64,000 nt of DNA from Candidatus Rifleibacteriota bacterium. Its GTDB lineage: Bacteria; Muiribacteriota; Ozemobacteria; Ozemobacterales; Ozemobacteraceae. Location: NCBI GenBank assembly GCA_015233565.1, contig JADFXM010000001.1:248001-312000 (forward strand). Reading direction: 5' to 3'. A program made the translations under genes and the position numbers. The stretch's first letter is position 1; each line of letters begins with the position of its first letter. The notes beneath the pieces were generated by a model. It was not told the origin of the DNA, did no database searches, and worked only from the letters and a program-made list of their open reading frames with translations. Of this stretch, positions 54,272-63,460 are shown piece by piece.

Positions 54272-54467
54272 GCTAAAGGGTGCTAATTTTTTGAAAAATG
54301 AAAATTTGGGTATTTTTCGACAGACTCGTTCCTCAAACCTGTAAAGGAACGGGCATTAAAGCTTTTTATTTCTGGATATCATTCCAAAATTCAATGTACA
54401 CCGTATCTAATTTCTGTAGAAGTCTTTATCAAGCGATTTTTCAGGAAATTAATAGGCTGATTCTTAA

Positions 54468-57400
54468 TTACGCTGTTCTATTTAGAGGCATTTTGGAATC
54501 CAAATCTAGCGCAACTTCTTTTACTTTTCTTAAATCAACTTTTCCGCTTCCAAGAATGGGAATCGAATCGACTCGGAAAAAAGCTTCCAACCTTGGAATC
54601 CAAAGATTAGGGAGTCCGCAGGAAGGAAGTTTTTCCTGAAGTTTTTTCAAGTTTTCTTCGTCGAGGTTATGAAGAACCCTTATTTTTTCGCCTTTCTTTT
54701 CATCCGGAATGGATGTTACAGCAAAGGATGCATTGGAAGCCTCAGTCATGTTTAGCAGAGTTTCTTCGACTTTCATAAGAGGAATCATTTCCCCTGCAAT
54801 TTTTGCAAATCGTGATAAGCGATCGGTAATGGTTACAAATCCGTCTTCATCGACTGATGCCATGTCGCCGGTAGAATACCAGCCATTTTTGAGAACTTCA
54901 GCCGTTTTCTCAGGCTTATTTAAGTATCCCATCATAATATTTGGGCCTTTGACCTTTAAGAGGCCGGCTTGTCCGTTTGGAAGCTCAATCCCGCTCTCAG
55001 GATCGACAATTCTAACGCTTACTCCCGGAAGAGGATGGCCGATTCGACCTCTTTTGCTTCCCACCTGGAAGAAGCCTGGTGCCCGGAAGCTGGGAATACT
55101 TACTGTGACAGCAGGTGCACATTCTGTACATCCATATGCCTCGAGTGGCCTAATTCCGAATTTATCCTCAAAAGCAACGGCAATTTTTTCGGAAAGCTTT
55201 TCTGCACCTACGATTACATATCGAAGTGAGCCAAATTGCTCCGGTTCGATTCTTCGTGTGTATGATTGCAAAAAAGTAGGAGTACTTAATAAAATTGTTG
55301 CGCTGTTCTCAGCAGTAATTTGTCCGACGCCTCGCGCGTCAAGAGGGCTGGGATGATATACCACTCCAAAACCTTTAATCAAGGGAAACCAAAGAGTACC
55401 TGTAAACCCAAGGGAATGAAAAAATGGCAATATTCCTACTATTCGATCATTTCGGTCGACTTGCAGAACCTGCGCCAAACCTTCAAGATTGCTGAAAATA
55501 TTATAATGGCTCAGCATCACTCCCTTTGGGTCGCCCGTTGATCCACTGGAGAAAATTATGGTTGCGAGGTCTTCCATTTTCCATTGGCGGGTGGAACCCA
55601 GGCTTCTCTCAAGATATTTCATCGGCATGAACAGTGCTTTTGCAAGAGCTTTGATTTTGTCTTTGGTTGTAATTTGTTTGCCGATTTCCTCGAGAATGAC
55701 CGGTTCAAATGGAAGTGTCAGCGGAACCTTTTCCAGAAAAGCTTTGGAGGTGATAATGGTCTTTATTCCACACTGATTAACCGCAGACTGAAGCGACTCG
55801 GCTGAAGTTGTAAAATTAATGTTCACCGGAACTTTTCCGGAAAGAAGAACTGCGAGATTGGTGCATGCGCCGGCAACCGAGGGAGGCATGATAATTCCAA
55901 CCATTTCCTGCCCGCTCCAGGTGGGACTCAGTTTTTCGGCAAGCAAGATACTCCTTATCAGAACCTGAAGGCAATTTACTGAAGAGTTTTGCTTGTCTGC
56001 CATTGCAAAAAGAAAGGGATGTCTTCTTGCGTTTCGGATAAAAGCTTGATTTAGTGGGAGCATTTCCGGTTTTCGATAAAAAAAAGACTCAGCTGCTAAT
56101 TCCTGTACATGCTGCCGAACTTGGCTTGAAGTTGATTCTGGGGCCATTGGTTCCCCAAAAGAGACTATTACAGGATCAAGAAGCCTTCTCGGCCATTTCC
56201 AGAAGAATTTTCCCCTCTCGAAACTGAAAATGGAACCCCATACTCGGTCCAGATGGACTGGGATAATCGGAGCCTTCACCCCTTTCATGATTTTCTCAAA
56301 CCCTTTTCGGAAGGGTAGAAGCTGGCCAGTGCGGGTCATTTGGCCTTCTGCAAAAATGCATACAACATTTCCATCATCGATGGCTTTTCCTGCATCCCTT
56401 AGAGAGTGCAACAAGTCTCGAAGAGTCCCCTGACCGCTGATTGGAATGACTCCCATCAACTTCGCGCCTGGTTTAATAAATGAAAGTTCATAGTATTCCC
56501 GGGCCATTATGAAACGAACAAAGCGATCAGTTGAGGCAATAACAAGTAGTGCATCAACAAAGGAAAGGTGATTGGCAATAAAAAGTGCCCCTCCCTTGTC
56601 GGGAATGTTGTCCCGACCAGCAACAACAATTCGGTAGAATGTGTGTGTGAGAATCCAAAGAAGGAATCTGACAAGGAAATCGGGAAGGATGTAAATTGCG
56701 TAAGACGTTGCAGCGATGGTCATCAAAGCACCTGAAAGGAAGATCTGAGGTGCGGTGAGGCCAAAATAAACGGTTGTAACAAAGTAGAACAGTGAAGCGA
56801 AAATTACTCCGACATTGGAGAGCATATATGAGACGCCCTGAATTCCACCTTTTTCTTGGTGATCAGGCCGGTGCTGTATCAGCGCATTAATCGGAACCGC
56901 AAAGAAACCTCCTCCAAAGCCCAGAATGGCTAAAGCGGCTAGGGAATGCCGAAATCCCGAAACAAACCAGGCCAGGTCAATTGCACCCAGGGAAATTACC
57001 GTAGCTCCAAGTGGGATCAACCCATATTCGATCTTATTTCCGGATAGATATCCAGCTAAAAAAGATCCAAGGCCAATTCCAATTGCAAGTGCCACCATCA
57101 GGCTTCCCATTTCAACATCTGGAAGTTTAAGTATTTCAAATCCAAAAAGAGGGATGTTGGTAAACAATAATCCGGCCAGAAACCAAAAATAAGTATTTCC
57201 CAGTATTGCTAACCAAAGAATACTGTCTTTGCGGGCAATTTCGATGTGCCGTTTTAAATCTGCTAGAGGGTTTAATTGAGTTTCTTTCTCCGGTGCCGCT
57301 GCGGGAACCCTGGTAATAAAGAAAGCCGAAATCGTTCCGATAACAGAAAGCGCTATCAGAGCTAAAACACCATATGAAAGTTTATGAGGGTAAAAAAAGT

Positions 57401-58034
57401 TAAACCTTACATTTTCGATCAATTCAAGTAGGAAATTTGTTTTAGGGAATGCTTGAAATAGCGGGGCCAGTATTTCAATAAGGGGATTGCGAAAAATATC
57501 CGGTAAAATTTGGATGGAAGAAGGCCCGAATGTCCCCATTAAGAGTGCGCCCAGAAAAGTTCCGAGAATTATTCCTGCAAAGGTGGTGAGTTCCAGGATT
57601 CCATTTGCCCATGAAAGCCATTTTTCGGGGACGAGTTCTGGAATAATGCCGTATTTGGACGGGCCAAAATATGTTGCCTGAATTCCCAGCAGGAATAAAA
57701 TACCCACCGCTGGCCAGATTCCTCCCATGGAAAAAGCTATCAAACCAAAGAACATAAGAAACATTTCCGCAAACTTCCCGATTAATAATACCGTTCTTTT
57801 GCTGAATCGATCAGCCAGTCTGCCGGCACTCATCGAAAATAGAATAAAGGGTGCAATAAAAATGGCGGGAATTATTGACGAGAAATAGTGCCGATCATGT
57901 GAGTCAACCGCAACATGCAATGCTGCCAGCAAAAGCAGATTTTTGAATGCATGATCATTGATCGCAGCCTGGAATTGTGTGGCAACAAGCGCCCAAAAAC
58001 CGGAAAGATTAACTTTTTTTTCTTTTATTTCCAT
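54468..58034 (-). CDS. LplT (MFS) - PlsC acyltransferase - acyl-ACP synthetase (Aas) fusion
   Basis: A 1188-residue three-part protein. Residues about 1-420 form an MFS permease (WALVATQFQAAINDHAFKNLLL, then MSAGRLADRFSKRTVLLIGK) like the lysophospholipid flippase LplT. A PlsC domain follows, with NHLSFVDALLVI (HX4D) near 483 and FAEGQMTRTGQL near 560. The C-terminal AMP-forming ligase has IIFSSGSTGDPKGVMLSHYN near 826 and YSTGDMASVDEDGFV. Together it would import lysophospholipid and re-acylate it with fatty acid activated on ACP, for membrane repair. In Escherichia coli these are two genes (lplT, aas). GAGG is very close to the ATG. The reading frame is intact. Confidence 0.88.
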   Translation of the reverse strand: MEIKEKKVNLSGFWALVATQFQAAINDHAFKNLLLLAALHVAVDSHDRHYFSSIIPAIFIAPFILFSMSAGRLADRFSKRTVLLIGKFAEMFLMFFGLIAFSMGGIWPAVGILFLLGIQATYFGPSKYGIIPELVPEKWLSWANGILELTTFAGIILGTFLGALLMGTFGPSSIQILPDIFRNPLIEILAPLFQAFPKTNFLLELIENVRFNFFYPHKLSYGVLALIALSVIGTISAFFITRVPAAAPEKETQLNPLADLKRHIEIARKDSILWLAILGNTYFWFLAGLLFTNIPLFGFEILKLPDVEMGSLMVALAIGIGLGSFLAGYLSGNKIEYGLIPLGATVISLGAIDLAWFVSGFRHSLAALAILGFGGGFFAVPINALIQHRPDHQEKGGIQGVSYMLSNVGVIFASLFYFVTTVYFGLTAPQIFLSGALMTIAATSYAIYILPDFLVRFLLWILTHTFYRIVVAGRDNIPDKGGALFIANHLSFVDALLVIASTDRFVRFIMAREYYELSFIKPGAKLMGVIPISGQGTLRDLLHSLRDAGKAIDDGNVVCIFAEGQMTRTGQLLPFRKGFEKIMKGVKAPIIPVHLDRVWGSIFSFERGKFFWKWPRRLLDPVIVSFGEPMAPESTSSQVRQHVQELAAESFFYRKPEMLPLNQAFIRNARRHPFLFAMADKQNSSVNCLQVLIRSILLAEKLSPTWSGQEMVGIIMPPSVAGACTNLAVLLSGKVPVNINFTTSAESLQSAVNQCGIKTIITSKAFLEKVPLTLPFEPVILEEIGKQITTKDKIKALAKALFMPMKYLERSLGSTRQWKMEDLATIIFSSGSTGDPKGVMLSHYNIFSNLEGLAQVLQVDRNDRIVGILPFFHSLGFTGTLWFPLIKGFGVVYHPSPLDARGVGQITAENSATILLSTPTFLQSYTRRIEPEQFGSLRYVIVGAEKLSEKIAVAFEDKFGIRPLEAYGCTECAPAVTVSIPSFRAPGFFQVGSKRGRIGHPLPGVSVRIVDPESGIELPNGQAGLLKVKGPNIMMGYLNKPEKTAEVLKNGWYSTGDMASVDEDGFVTITDRLSRFAKIAGEMIPLMKVEETLLNMTEASNASFAVTSIPDEKKGEKIRVLHNLDEENLKKLQEKLPSCGLPNLWIPRLEAFFRVDSIPILGSGKVDLRKVKEVALDLDSKMPLNRTA

Positions 58035-58132
58035 AACCTCATCAGCTTGAAATCTGTCTAATTATTAATAAGAAAAGTGCGAAAAAATTTCATCAACATG
58101 TAAAGGAATTATACCAGTTCCAAAGAATAATT

Positions 58133-60889
58133 TTAAGATTTCTTTCTTGCAAAAAATTCCTTGGGATTTTTTCTAGCCTTGAGATAAATGGAAAGTTTTC
58201 CGTAGATATCTTTGTCCAGGTGGTTCTCGAGAAACTCAGCCGCAATTGACGAAGAAAAATTGTTGGAATCATCAAGCTTTGCAATTGCTTCCAGGACATT
58301 TTGAGGGGAATTTGCTTGAGATGCAATAAGATTATAGAAAAATCGTCTCTCAGTAGTGAGGTCGAATTTAAGAGCTTCGACGGCAATTTCATTTGTTTTT
58401 TCAGTCTGTTCACCATTTTCCGATAAATTGGCAGATTCAATTTCCCACAGATGCTCAAAAACAGAAGAAAAAACAGATCGGGTTATCGAAGTTATTTCCT
58501 TTGTTTTTGCAACTATGCTCAATTCCATTAGCTCATTACTGGGAAAAGGTTCTATTTCCGAAACTGACTTACAAAATAGGTCAACATCAAAAAATGGGGT
58601 CCCCTTCTCTCCTGGTTTAACAGCTTCTCCAATAATTTTGGCCAGCAGTGGATTGCGACATTTGGTAGAAAAATCATAAAGCAATTTTCGCAGAGAAGAA
58701 TTTTCAATTGAAAGAATTCTTAGAATGGACTCAAGAATTTGCTCATCCCCATAATTGGAGAAGAATTTTCTTGCCGCAATTCTTTCGTCTTCTGATATTG
58801 AATCAAGAATCATCATTGCATTTTCTCGCGAAATCAGCTTCAAACGACTTGTTTCGGAGTTCAATAAAGGAATTAATTCTTCAAAGGGGCATTTTATTTT
58901 GAATTTATCGAGCAGATTAAATACTTGCGGAACGTTATATCTGCATAAAAAGTGAATTGCATTTTCAACAACCACTTTTTCTGTGTCAAATAATTTTTCC
59001 GATAAATCCATTAGGAAAATCTCGTTTTCCAGGATTCCAAGACCGGCAACTCCGGCTGCTCGGCAAAGTTGATTAGAATGGTCGTTTAGTAAGGACCATA
59101 GTTTTTTCAAAGCATTTGATATTAACTCCTTATCGTGAGAAAACCTGACAATTATAACTGCGCTGGAAGAGCTTATTCGATGATTAGGGTTTTGTAAAGA
59201 ATCAGTCAATAATTCCTTAACCTCATCAAAAACATCTTCATTCAAGGCTTCTATTATTCCCGCCTTGAATCTTGGCTGGATATCAGCTGATTTTAACAGA
59301 TCAAGAAGTGTTTCAATTCCCTGCTTTCCATATCGCGAAGCTAGACATTGTGCTGCAATAGTTTTTATATTCTGACTTTCCTCCGAAAAAATTATTTTTT
59401 TGAGAAATTCAATGGCTTCTGGTTGGGAGAGTAAAGAGGATTTTTCAATAGCTGTTTTCTTGAGCTCGAAGTCACCTTCCAAAAATTTTTCTAAAACCAG
59501 TTTCTTTTGGAATTCATCGCTGCAGAAAACCAGAGATTCTGCTATTTCAGTATCAAGCTCTTTAGCGGATTCAGAAAGCCTTTTACCCAGTTCGTCAGGA
59601 TAATTGAAAGCAGTTTTTTTTGCTGCAAAAAGCATGAAAAAGAACACTAGTCCAATGCTGCAGAAAGCTGTCGAAAGATTAAGGTTTTTTTGCATTATCA
59701 TGAGTGAAACACTGGAAAAGGTAGAACCGATAGCTGCGGTTAATCCTATTAGTGAAACCACCCGCATTCTCTCTTTTGAAGTGAAAACTCCTGTTATCAA
59801 GGAGGTTGATGGGATATAAACCGATTTTGAAAGAAGTGTGAAAAAAAATTGAGTTGCCAGAATAGGAATAAATGAAGCGTAAAAAAAACAGGCAAACGAC
59901 AGGAACAAAACAGCCGCGGGCAAAATTTCAAGCGATTTTGATAATCCTATAATTCGAAAAACTGTTCCAGACAGGAAATATTGAAGAGTTAGGACTGTGG
60001 CATCAGTTAGAGAGCTGTAAATGGCGATAAAACCTGCAAGTTTTTCCGGAGTCTGAAATGCTGAAGTAATAGCTTTTGAATATTGAAAGTCCAGCCAATA
60101 TTTTCCCAGAAGGTTTAAGAAAGTCATAACCAATAGCCAAATGGCTAATCCTTTTAGTGGTCTGGAAGGTGGTTGAGGAATCTCAGGTTGGGGGTTTGAA
60201 GCTTGTGAACCGGAAGACTGAACATTTGAAGAGTTAGAAATTGAATGTTGGGTGCTGGAAAGAGGTGGGGAGTTTTTTTTATGAAAATGGAAAATGGAAA
60301 TAAAAACAACTTGTGCAAAGGCAAAAGCTCCGACGGCAAGAATGGTTAAAATGCCTATCGATGAAGAGGCCAAAACTACTTTCATTAGGAAACCGCTGGC
60401 AATAAAACTGAGGCTTCCAATACTCAAAATTGTTGGAATTATTTCCTTCCCTTCCCGAAGCGGAAAAATTTCATTTAAGAAATGCATGAAAAATTGTGTA
60501 AAGAAGAGGTCAAAAATCATTACCACCAAAAGGAAAAAGGATGTGGATAATGCTGAAGGTGCTCTCAAAAAGACAATTCGAAGGCTTAATAGCCCCAGGA
60601 AAATCCAGCCGATATTCTTAAGGTATTTTGGAGAATCTGATCCGTGGGAAGCTATTGAAGCAAACTGCAAAGAGATGTAGATCAGATTCATTATTGTGTA
60701 GATGGTTGGAAGGAATTCCACACCCGAGGTTGTAAAAAAAACCGTTTGGGACGAAACAAACAGAATGTTGATGGCAGCTCTGACCAAAAAAATATAAATG
60801 TAAATAAGCCGGAGAAAAAAGCTGTTTTTATAAACTGGAGCTTGGGGAAAGCTTGTAATGTTTACTCCCTGTTTCTGATTTTCTGCCAT
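58133..60889 (-). CDS. MFS/NTT-like transporter with C-terminal HEAT repeats
   Basis: A 918-residue protein. About twelve hydrophobic segments (residues 25-450) are split by a Ser/Gln/Pro-rich linker near 205-245. The arrangement resembles MFS or ATP/ADP-translocase (NTT) proteins, but I see no diagnostic NTT residues. From about 470 the protein is soluble with HEAT-like pairs: DFELKKTAIEKSSLLSQPEA, KTIAAQCLASRYGKQGIETL, RFKAGIIEALNEDVFDEVKE and LCRAAGVAGLGILENEIF. Substrate unknown. The start overlaps the upstream Cache-HAMP gene by 28 bp, implying tight coupling, and the HEAT tail may be the contact surface for that partner. Confidence 0.72.
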   Translation of the reverse strand: MAENQKQGVNITSFPQAPVYKNSFFLRLIYIYIFLVRAAINILFVSSQTVFFTTSGVEFLPTIYTIMNLIYISLQFASIASHGSDSPKYLKNIGWIFLGLLSLRIVFLRAPSALSTSFFLLVVMIFDLFFTQFFMHFLNEIFPLREGKEIIPTILSIGSLSFIASGFLMKVVLASSSIGILTILAVGAFAFAQVVFISIFHFHKKNSPPLSSTQHSISNSSNVQSSGSQASNPQPEIPQPPSRPLKGLAIWLLVMTFLNLLGKYWLDFQYSKAITSAFQTPEKLAGFIAIYSSLTDATVLTLQYFLSGTVFRIIGLSKSLEILPAAVLFLSFACFFYASFIPILATQFFFTLLSKSVYIPSTSLITGVFTSKERMRVVSLIGLTAAIGSTFSSVSLMIMQKNLNLSTAFCSIGLVFFFMLFAAKKTAFNYPDELGKRLSESAKELDTEIAESLVFCSDEFQKKLVLEKFLEGDFELKKTAIEKSSLLSQPEAIEFLKKIIFSEESQNIKTIAAQCLASRYGKQGIETLLDLLKSADIQPRFKAGIIEALNEDVFDEVKELLTDSLQNPNHRISSSSAVIIVRFSHDKELISNALKKLWSLLNDHSNQLCRAAGVAGLGILENEIFLMDLSEKLFDTEKVVVENAIHFLCRYNVPQVFNLLDKFKIKCPFEELIPLLNSETSRLKLISRENAMMILDSISEDERIAARKFFSNYGDEQILESILRILSIENSSLRKLLYDFSTKCRNPLLAKIIGEAVKPGEKGTPFFDVDLFCKSVSEIEPFPSNELMELSIVAKTKEITSITRSVFSSVFEHLWEIESANLSENGEQTEKTNEIAVEALKFDLTTERRFFYNLIASQANSPQNVLEAIAKLDDSNNFSSSIAAEFLENHLDKDIYGKLSIYLKARKNPKEFFARKKS

Positions 60890-62034
60890 ATTTCTGCTAC
60901 AAGATTCTTTCTCTGAAGATTTTTGGAAAGAGAATTCAAAGCTTTGGAAGCTTCCCCAAGTTCATCATCCCCAGCTTCAGAAACTCGATGAGTAAAAATT
61001 CCCTGGTGGATCTTATCGATTCCTTGAGTGATTTCGTTTATTGGGCCGGCTATTCCGCGGGCAAAAACAATGCTGAGCAAAATTGAAACTGCTATAGAAA
61101 ACAAAATAGTTGTCTGAAAAATTTGAATTAGGTTTTCTGCAAGGAAAAAAGCTCGAGTTGTGGGTTGTCCCATAGCAGTAAATGCTCCTGAAACGGGGCT
61201 GAAAGAGATAGAAACCAAATCATTTCTCCCCTGGTTTTCAACTTCAATTGTTTTTATACTGTTTTCAATGGATTTTAATTGAGAAATTTCAAATGGAAGT
61301 TCGATTCGCGAGAGATTTTCAGCAACTCCCTTGCCCTTTTTTGCCAAAACCTCGCCAGAATCGTTGAAAATGCAGATATATTCGTCATTTTCAACTTTGA
61401 TCGAATCGAGAATATGTTGAAAATCGTTTCCGTCAAAGCTTGAGGTTGCAAAAAGAATGCCTTTCACTTTATTGGAATCGATAAAATCGGGAATTGGAAT
61501 CAAAAACAGAATTTGTTTTGCCAATTCGTCTTTCTCATTGGAATTTAAAACAAAGCTGCTCCCATTTTCAATGATTTGGTTAAATTTCTCTGTAAGAAGT
61601 GAGAAAGTTCCAGCATTATTTACTTCGGTCAATGATTTTCCAACTAGCTTATAATGGCTTTTTGCGCCTCTTTTATTTTCTAAAGCAATTAATTTTCCTT
61701 CCCCAGAAAATATTGAAATCTCGGAAAAAAAGGACTGCTTTAATAGAAAGTAGAAAATCGTTTCATCAACTTTTTTCAGTTGGAGGGATTGCACCTCTGG
61801 AGTGGATGCCAATTCTTCAAGCTCATTTTTTTTCAGCTTGAAAAGAAGTTCTGTCTCACCTTTAACGGCATCAAGAACTGCTTGATGTTTGTCGACTGCC
61901 ATCTTTTTCAAAAAATTAGATGCAGTTCGAACGGTGGTTATACCAAGTAGGAAAAGCGGAATAAGCGAGGCTGCGAGGATAAATACTATTAGCCGGATTT
62001 TAAATCTTTTCCAAAGGTCAGATAAAGAAAGCAT
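60862..62034 (-). CDS. Cache-domain sensor with HAMP and no output domain
   Basis: About 390 residues. A membrane helix (about 13-33, IRLIVFILAASLIPLFLLGI), a periplasmic region of about 260 residues with dCache-like segments (QAVLDAVKGETELLFKLKK, then SEISIFSGEGKLIALENKRG and EYICIFNDSGEVLAKKGKG), a second membrane helix (about 300-322) and a HAMP domain (RGIAGPINEITQGIDKIHQG). It stops about 15 residues after the HAMP (LVAEIWQKIRNRE) where a kinase, cyclase or chemotaxis domain would normally follow. The ATG at 62034 is chosen over a TTG at 62040. Its stop lies inside the following transporter gene, so signal transfer to that protein is the obvious idea. Confidence 0.78.
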   Translation of the reverse strand: MLSLSDLWKRFKIRLIVFILAASLIPLFLLGITTVRTASNFLKKMAVDKHQAVLDAVKGETELLFKLKKNELEELASTPEVQSLQLKKVDETIFYFLLKQSFFSEISIFSGEGKLIALENKRGAKSHYKLVGKSLTEVNNAGTFSLLTEKFNQIIENGSSFVLNSNEKDELAKQILFLIPIPDFIDSNKVKGILFATSSFDGNDFQHILDSIKVENDEYICIFNDSGEVLAKKGKGVAENLSRIELPFEISQLKSIENSIKTIEVENQGRNDLVSISFSPVSGAFTAMGQPTTRAFFLAENLIQIFQTTILFSIAVSILLSIVFARGIAGPINEITQGIDKIHQGIFTHRVSEAGDDELGEASKALNSLSKNLQRKNLVAEIWQKIRNRE

Positions 62035-62375
62035 GTTCAAAATTCCTACTTATCGAAGTATAAATTTTACTTGGAAACGTAATTTTCGTTGCTATTTTGG
62101 GGCATCGTTATTTTTACACAGCAAATTCGCTGAAATAATTTTGGGAAAGAAAGCAGAAGAGGCAATCTTAGTGAAAAAAGAAAGAGTTTATGCTCTTCTC
62201 TCTGGAATCTATGTTTTAAAGCAGGTTTCAAAGAAATCGGATCAGCTACTTTCACACAGTGTTTTATTTTTTTCGATGGATTGTGAGGCACAATGTTCAA
62301 TTTTCACCTCTCGCTATGTGATTTCTTTTTATAATTGGTATTACTATTTATTCCCGAGTGTCAAGTTGTTATTAA
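62035..62375. other. Intergenic stretch, nothing firmly recognised
   Basis: About 340 bp upstream of the Cache-HAMP gene. It contains ATAATTGGTATTAC near 62330, matching the right end of repeat A over 12 bp, but no other similarity. It should hold the promoter of the sensor-transporter-lipid unit. Confidence 0.35.
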
Positions 62376-62420
62376 AAAACAAAAAACCCGGAAAATAAGC
62401 TCTTTTGCTTTTTTCCGGGT
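62376..62420 (-). terminator. Rho-independent terminator of the elicitor-like gene
   Basis: The stem ACCCGGAAAA / TTTTCCGGGT, read on the minus strand, is followed by a T run. It lies about 30 bp after the stop codon of the transglutaminase-elicitor-like gene. Confidence 0.75.
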
Positions 62421-62452
62421 CTGGTATCGAATTTAATTATTGGGATAATACC

Positions 62453-63460
62453 TCAAAACAGCTCTGCGGGATCTAATCCTGATTCTCTAAGCAGGTTTTC
62501 CGGGTTAGAAGTGTTGCCATAACTTACAGTAGATGGCCCCAGAGTGATCTCGTGGACCAATTTTGGTGATAAAAAGGGATTTTCGTCAACTTTTCCGGGG
62601 GGGTTAGGAGCATCAGCGGTTGGAATCCAGACAAAGTCGGGATGATTGGTTTTAGATTCGCCGGTCCATTCTCCGCCTGTTACGTTATTATCATCATCTA
62701 TGAAGAGATTGTAGTAATAAGTAATTGTGAACCATTTTGTTCCGATGAAATCGCATCTTACTCCATCATCAGCATAATAGCAGGTTGTGGTTACCTTCAG
62801 TTTTCTTCCGTTGAAAAAAGCCGGTCTCCAGGACGATTCAAATTTGAACAGGGGGTAGTTCCATACTTGGCGGTCATAGGATACATCGCAAATCATGGCG
62901 CCCTTTTTCTCTCCAATGTATTCCAGGAGGAGTTTGTGAAATTGGTCAGGATAAATATCGTTTGGATCGTCTTGGGGGCGTCCCCAGTTTCTTCTTCCGA
63001 AGAATGTACAATAAGTGTTCATATACATTTCGGCTAACAACGCCTTTTGATCAGAGGTGTCAAAAGTAATTCCATTTCTGGTTTTGGGTTCTTTGGGCTC
63101 CGGTTCCATTAATGAGGATGCAGACCAGCCATTGCAGTGGCCCTCCCAGCCTTCAGCTTTTGGGTTGTAGTGGCAATTATTGGGGTTGGATTCCCATGCC
63201 CAGGCGCCCGGGTTTACACCTGTGCGAGATTGAACATACTTATCATATTTTTCAAGTGGTGATGGTGAATGGTTGGCCCAGCCTTTTACCATATATCCGT
63301 TTTTTCGAGCCCACCAGTCGCCGGACCAGGGGGCTGGAGTAATTTCACCTTTTGCTCCACCGCCTCCTTCTCCGAAAAGAGTGCCGAAGAAGTCCGCTGA
63401 AGCAGGAGTTGTCAAAAACAAGAAGCCGACTGAAAAGATTGTGAAAATTAGCTTTCTCAT
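62453..63460 (-). CDS. Secreted transglutaminase-elicitor-like protein
   Basis: A 335-residue protein with a signal peptide (about 1-22, ending TTPASA). It matches the transglutaminase elicitor family I know from oomycetes and some bacteria: PAPWSGDWWARKNGY, then SPLEKYDKYV, then EGHCNGWSASSLMEPEP with the probable catalytic Cys109, then NGITFDTSDQKALLAEMY and FVWIPT near the end. In oomycetes the family cross-links protein and triggers plant defence; the bacterial role is not established. GGAGG lies 9 nt before the ATG, and the start overlaps the upstream stop by 1 nt (TAATG), so the pair is co-translated. Confidence 0.75.
   Translation of the reverse strand: MRKLIFTIFSVGFLFLTTPASADFFGTLFGEGGGGAKGEITPAPWSGDWWARKNGYMVKGWANHSPSPLEKYDKYVQSRTGVNPGAWAWESNPNNCHYNPKAEGWEGHCNGWSASSLMEPEPKEPKTRNGITFDTSDQKALLAEMYMNTYCTFFGRRNWGRPQDDPNDIYPDQFHKLLLEYIGEKKGAMICDVSYDRQVWNYPLFKFESSWRPAFFNGRKLKVTTTCYYADDGVRCDFIGTKWFTITYYYNLFIDDDNNVTGGEWTGESKTNHPDFVWIPTADAPNPPGKVDENPFLSPKLVHEITLGPSTVSYGNTSNPENLLRESGLDPAELF

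Noticed and set aside
58111..58129. Fragment of repeat A next to the end of the MFS-HEAT gene
   Set aside because: ATACCAGTTCCAAAGAATA matches the left end of repeat A at 16 of 19 positions, but similarity stops there. Too short to call.
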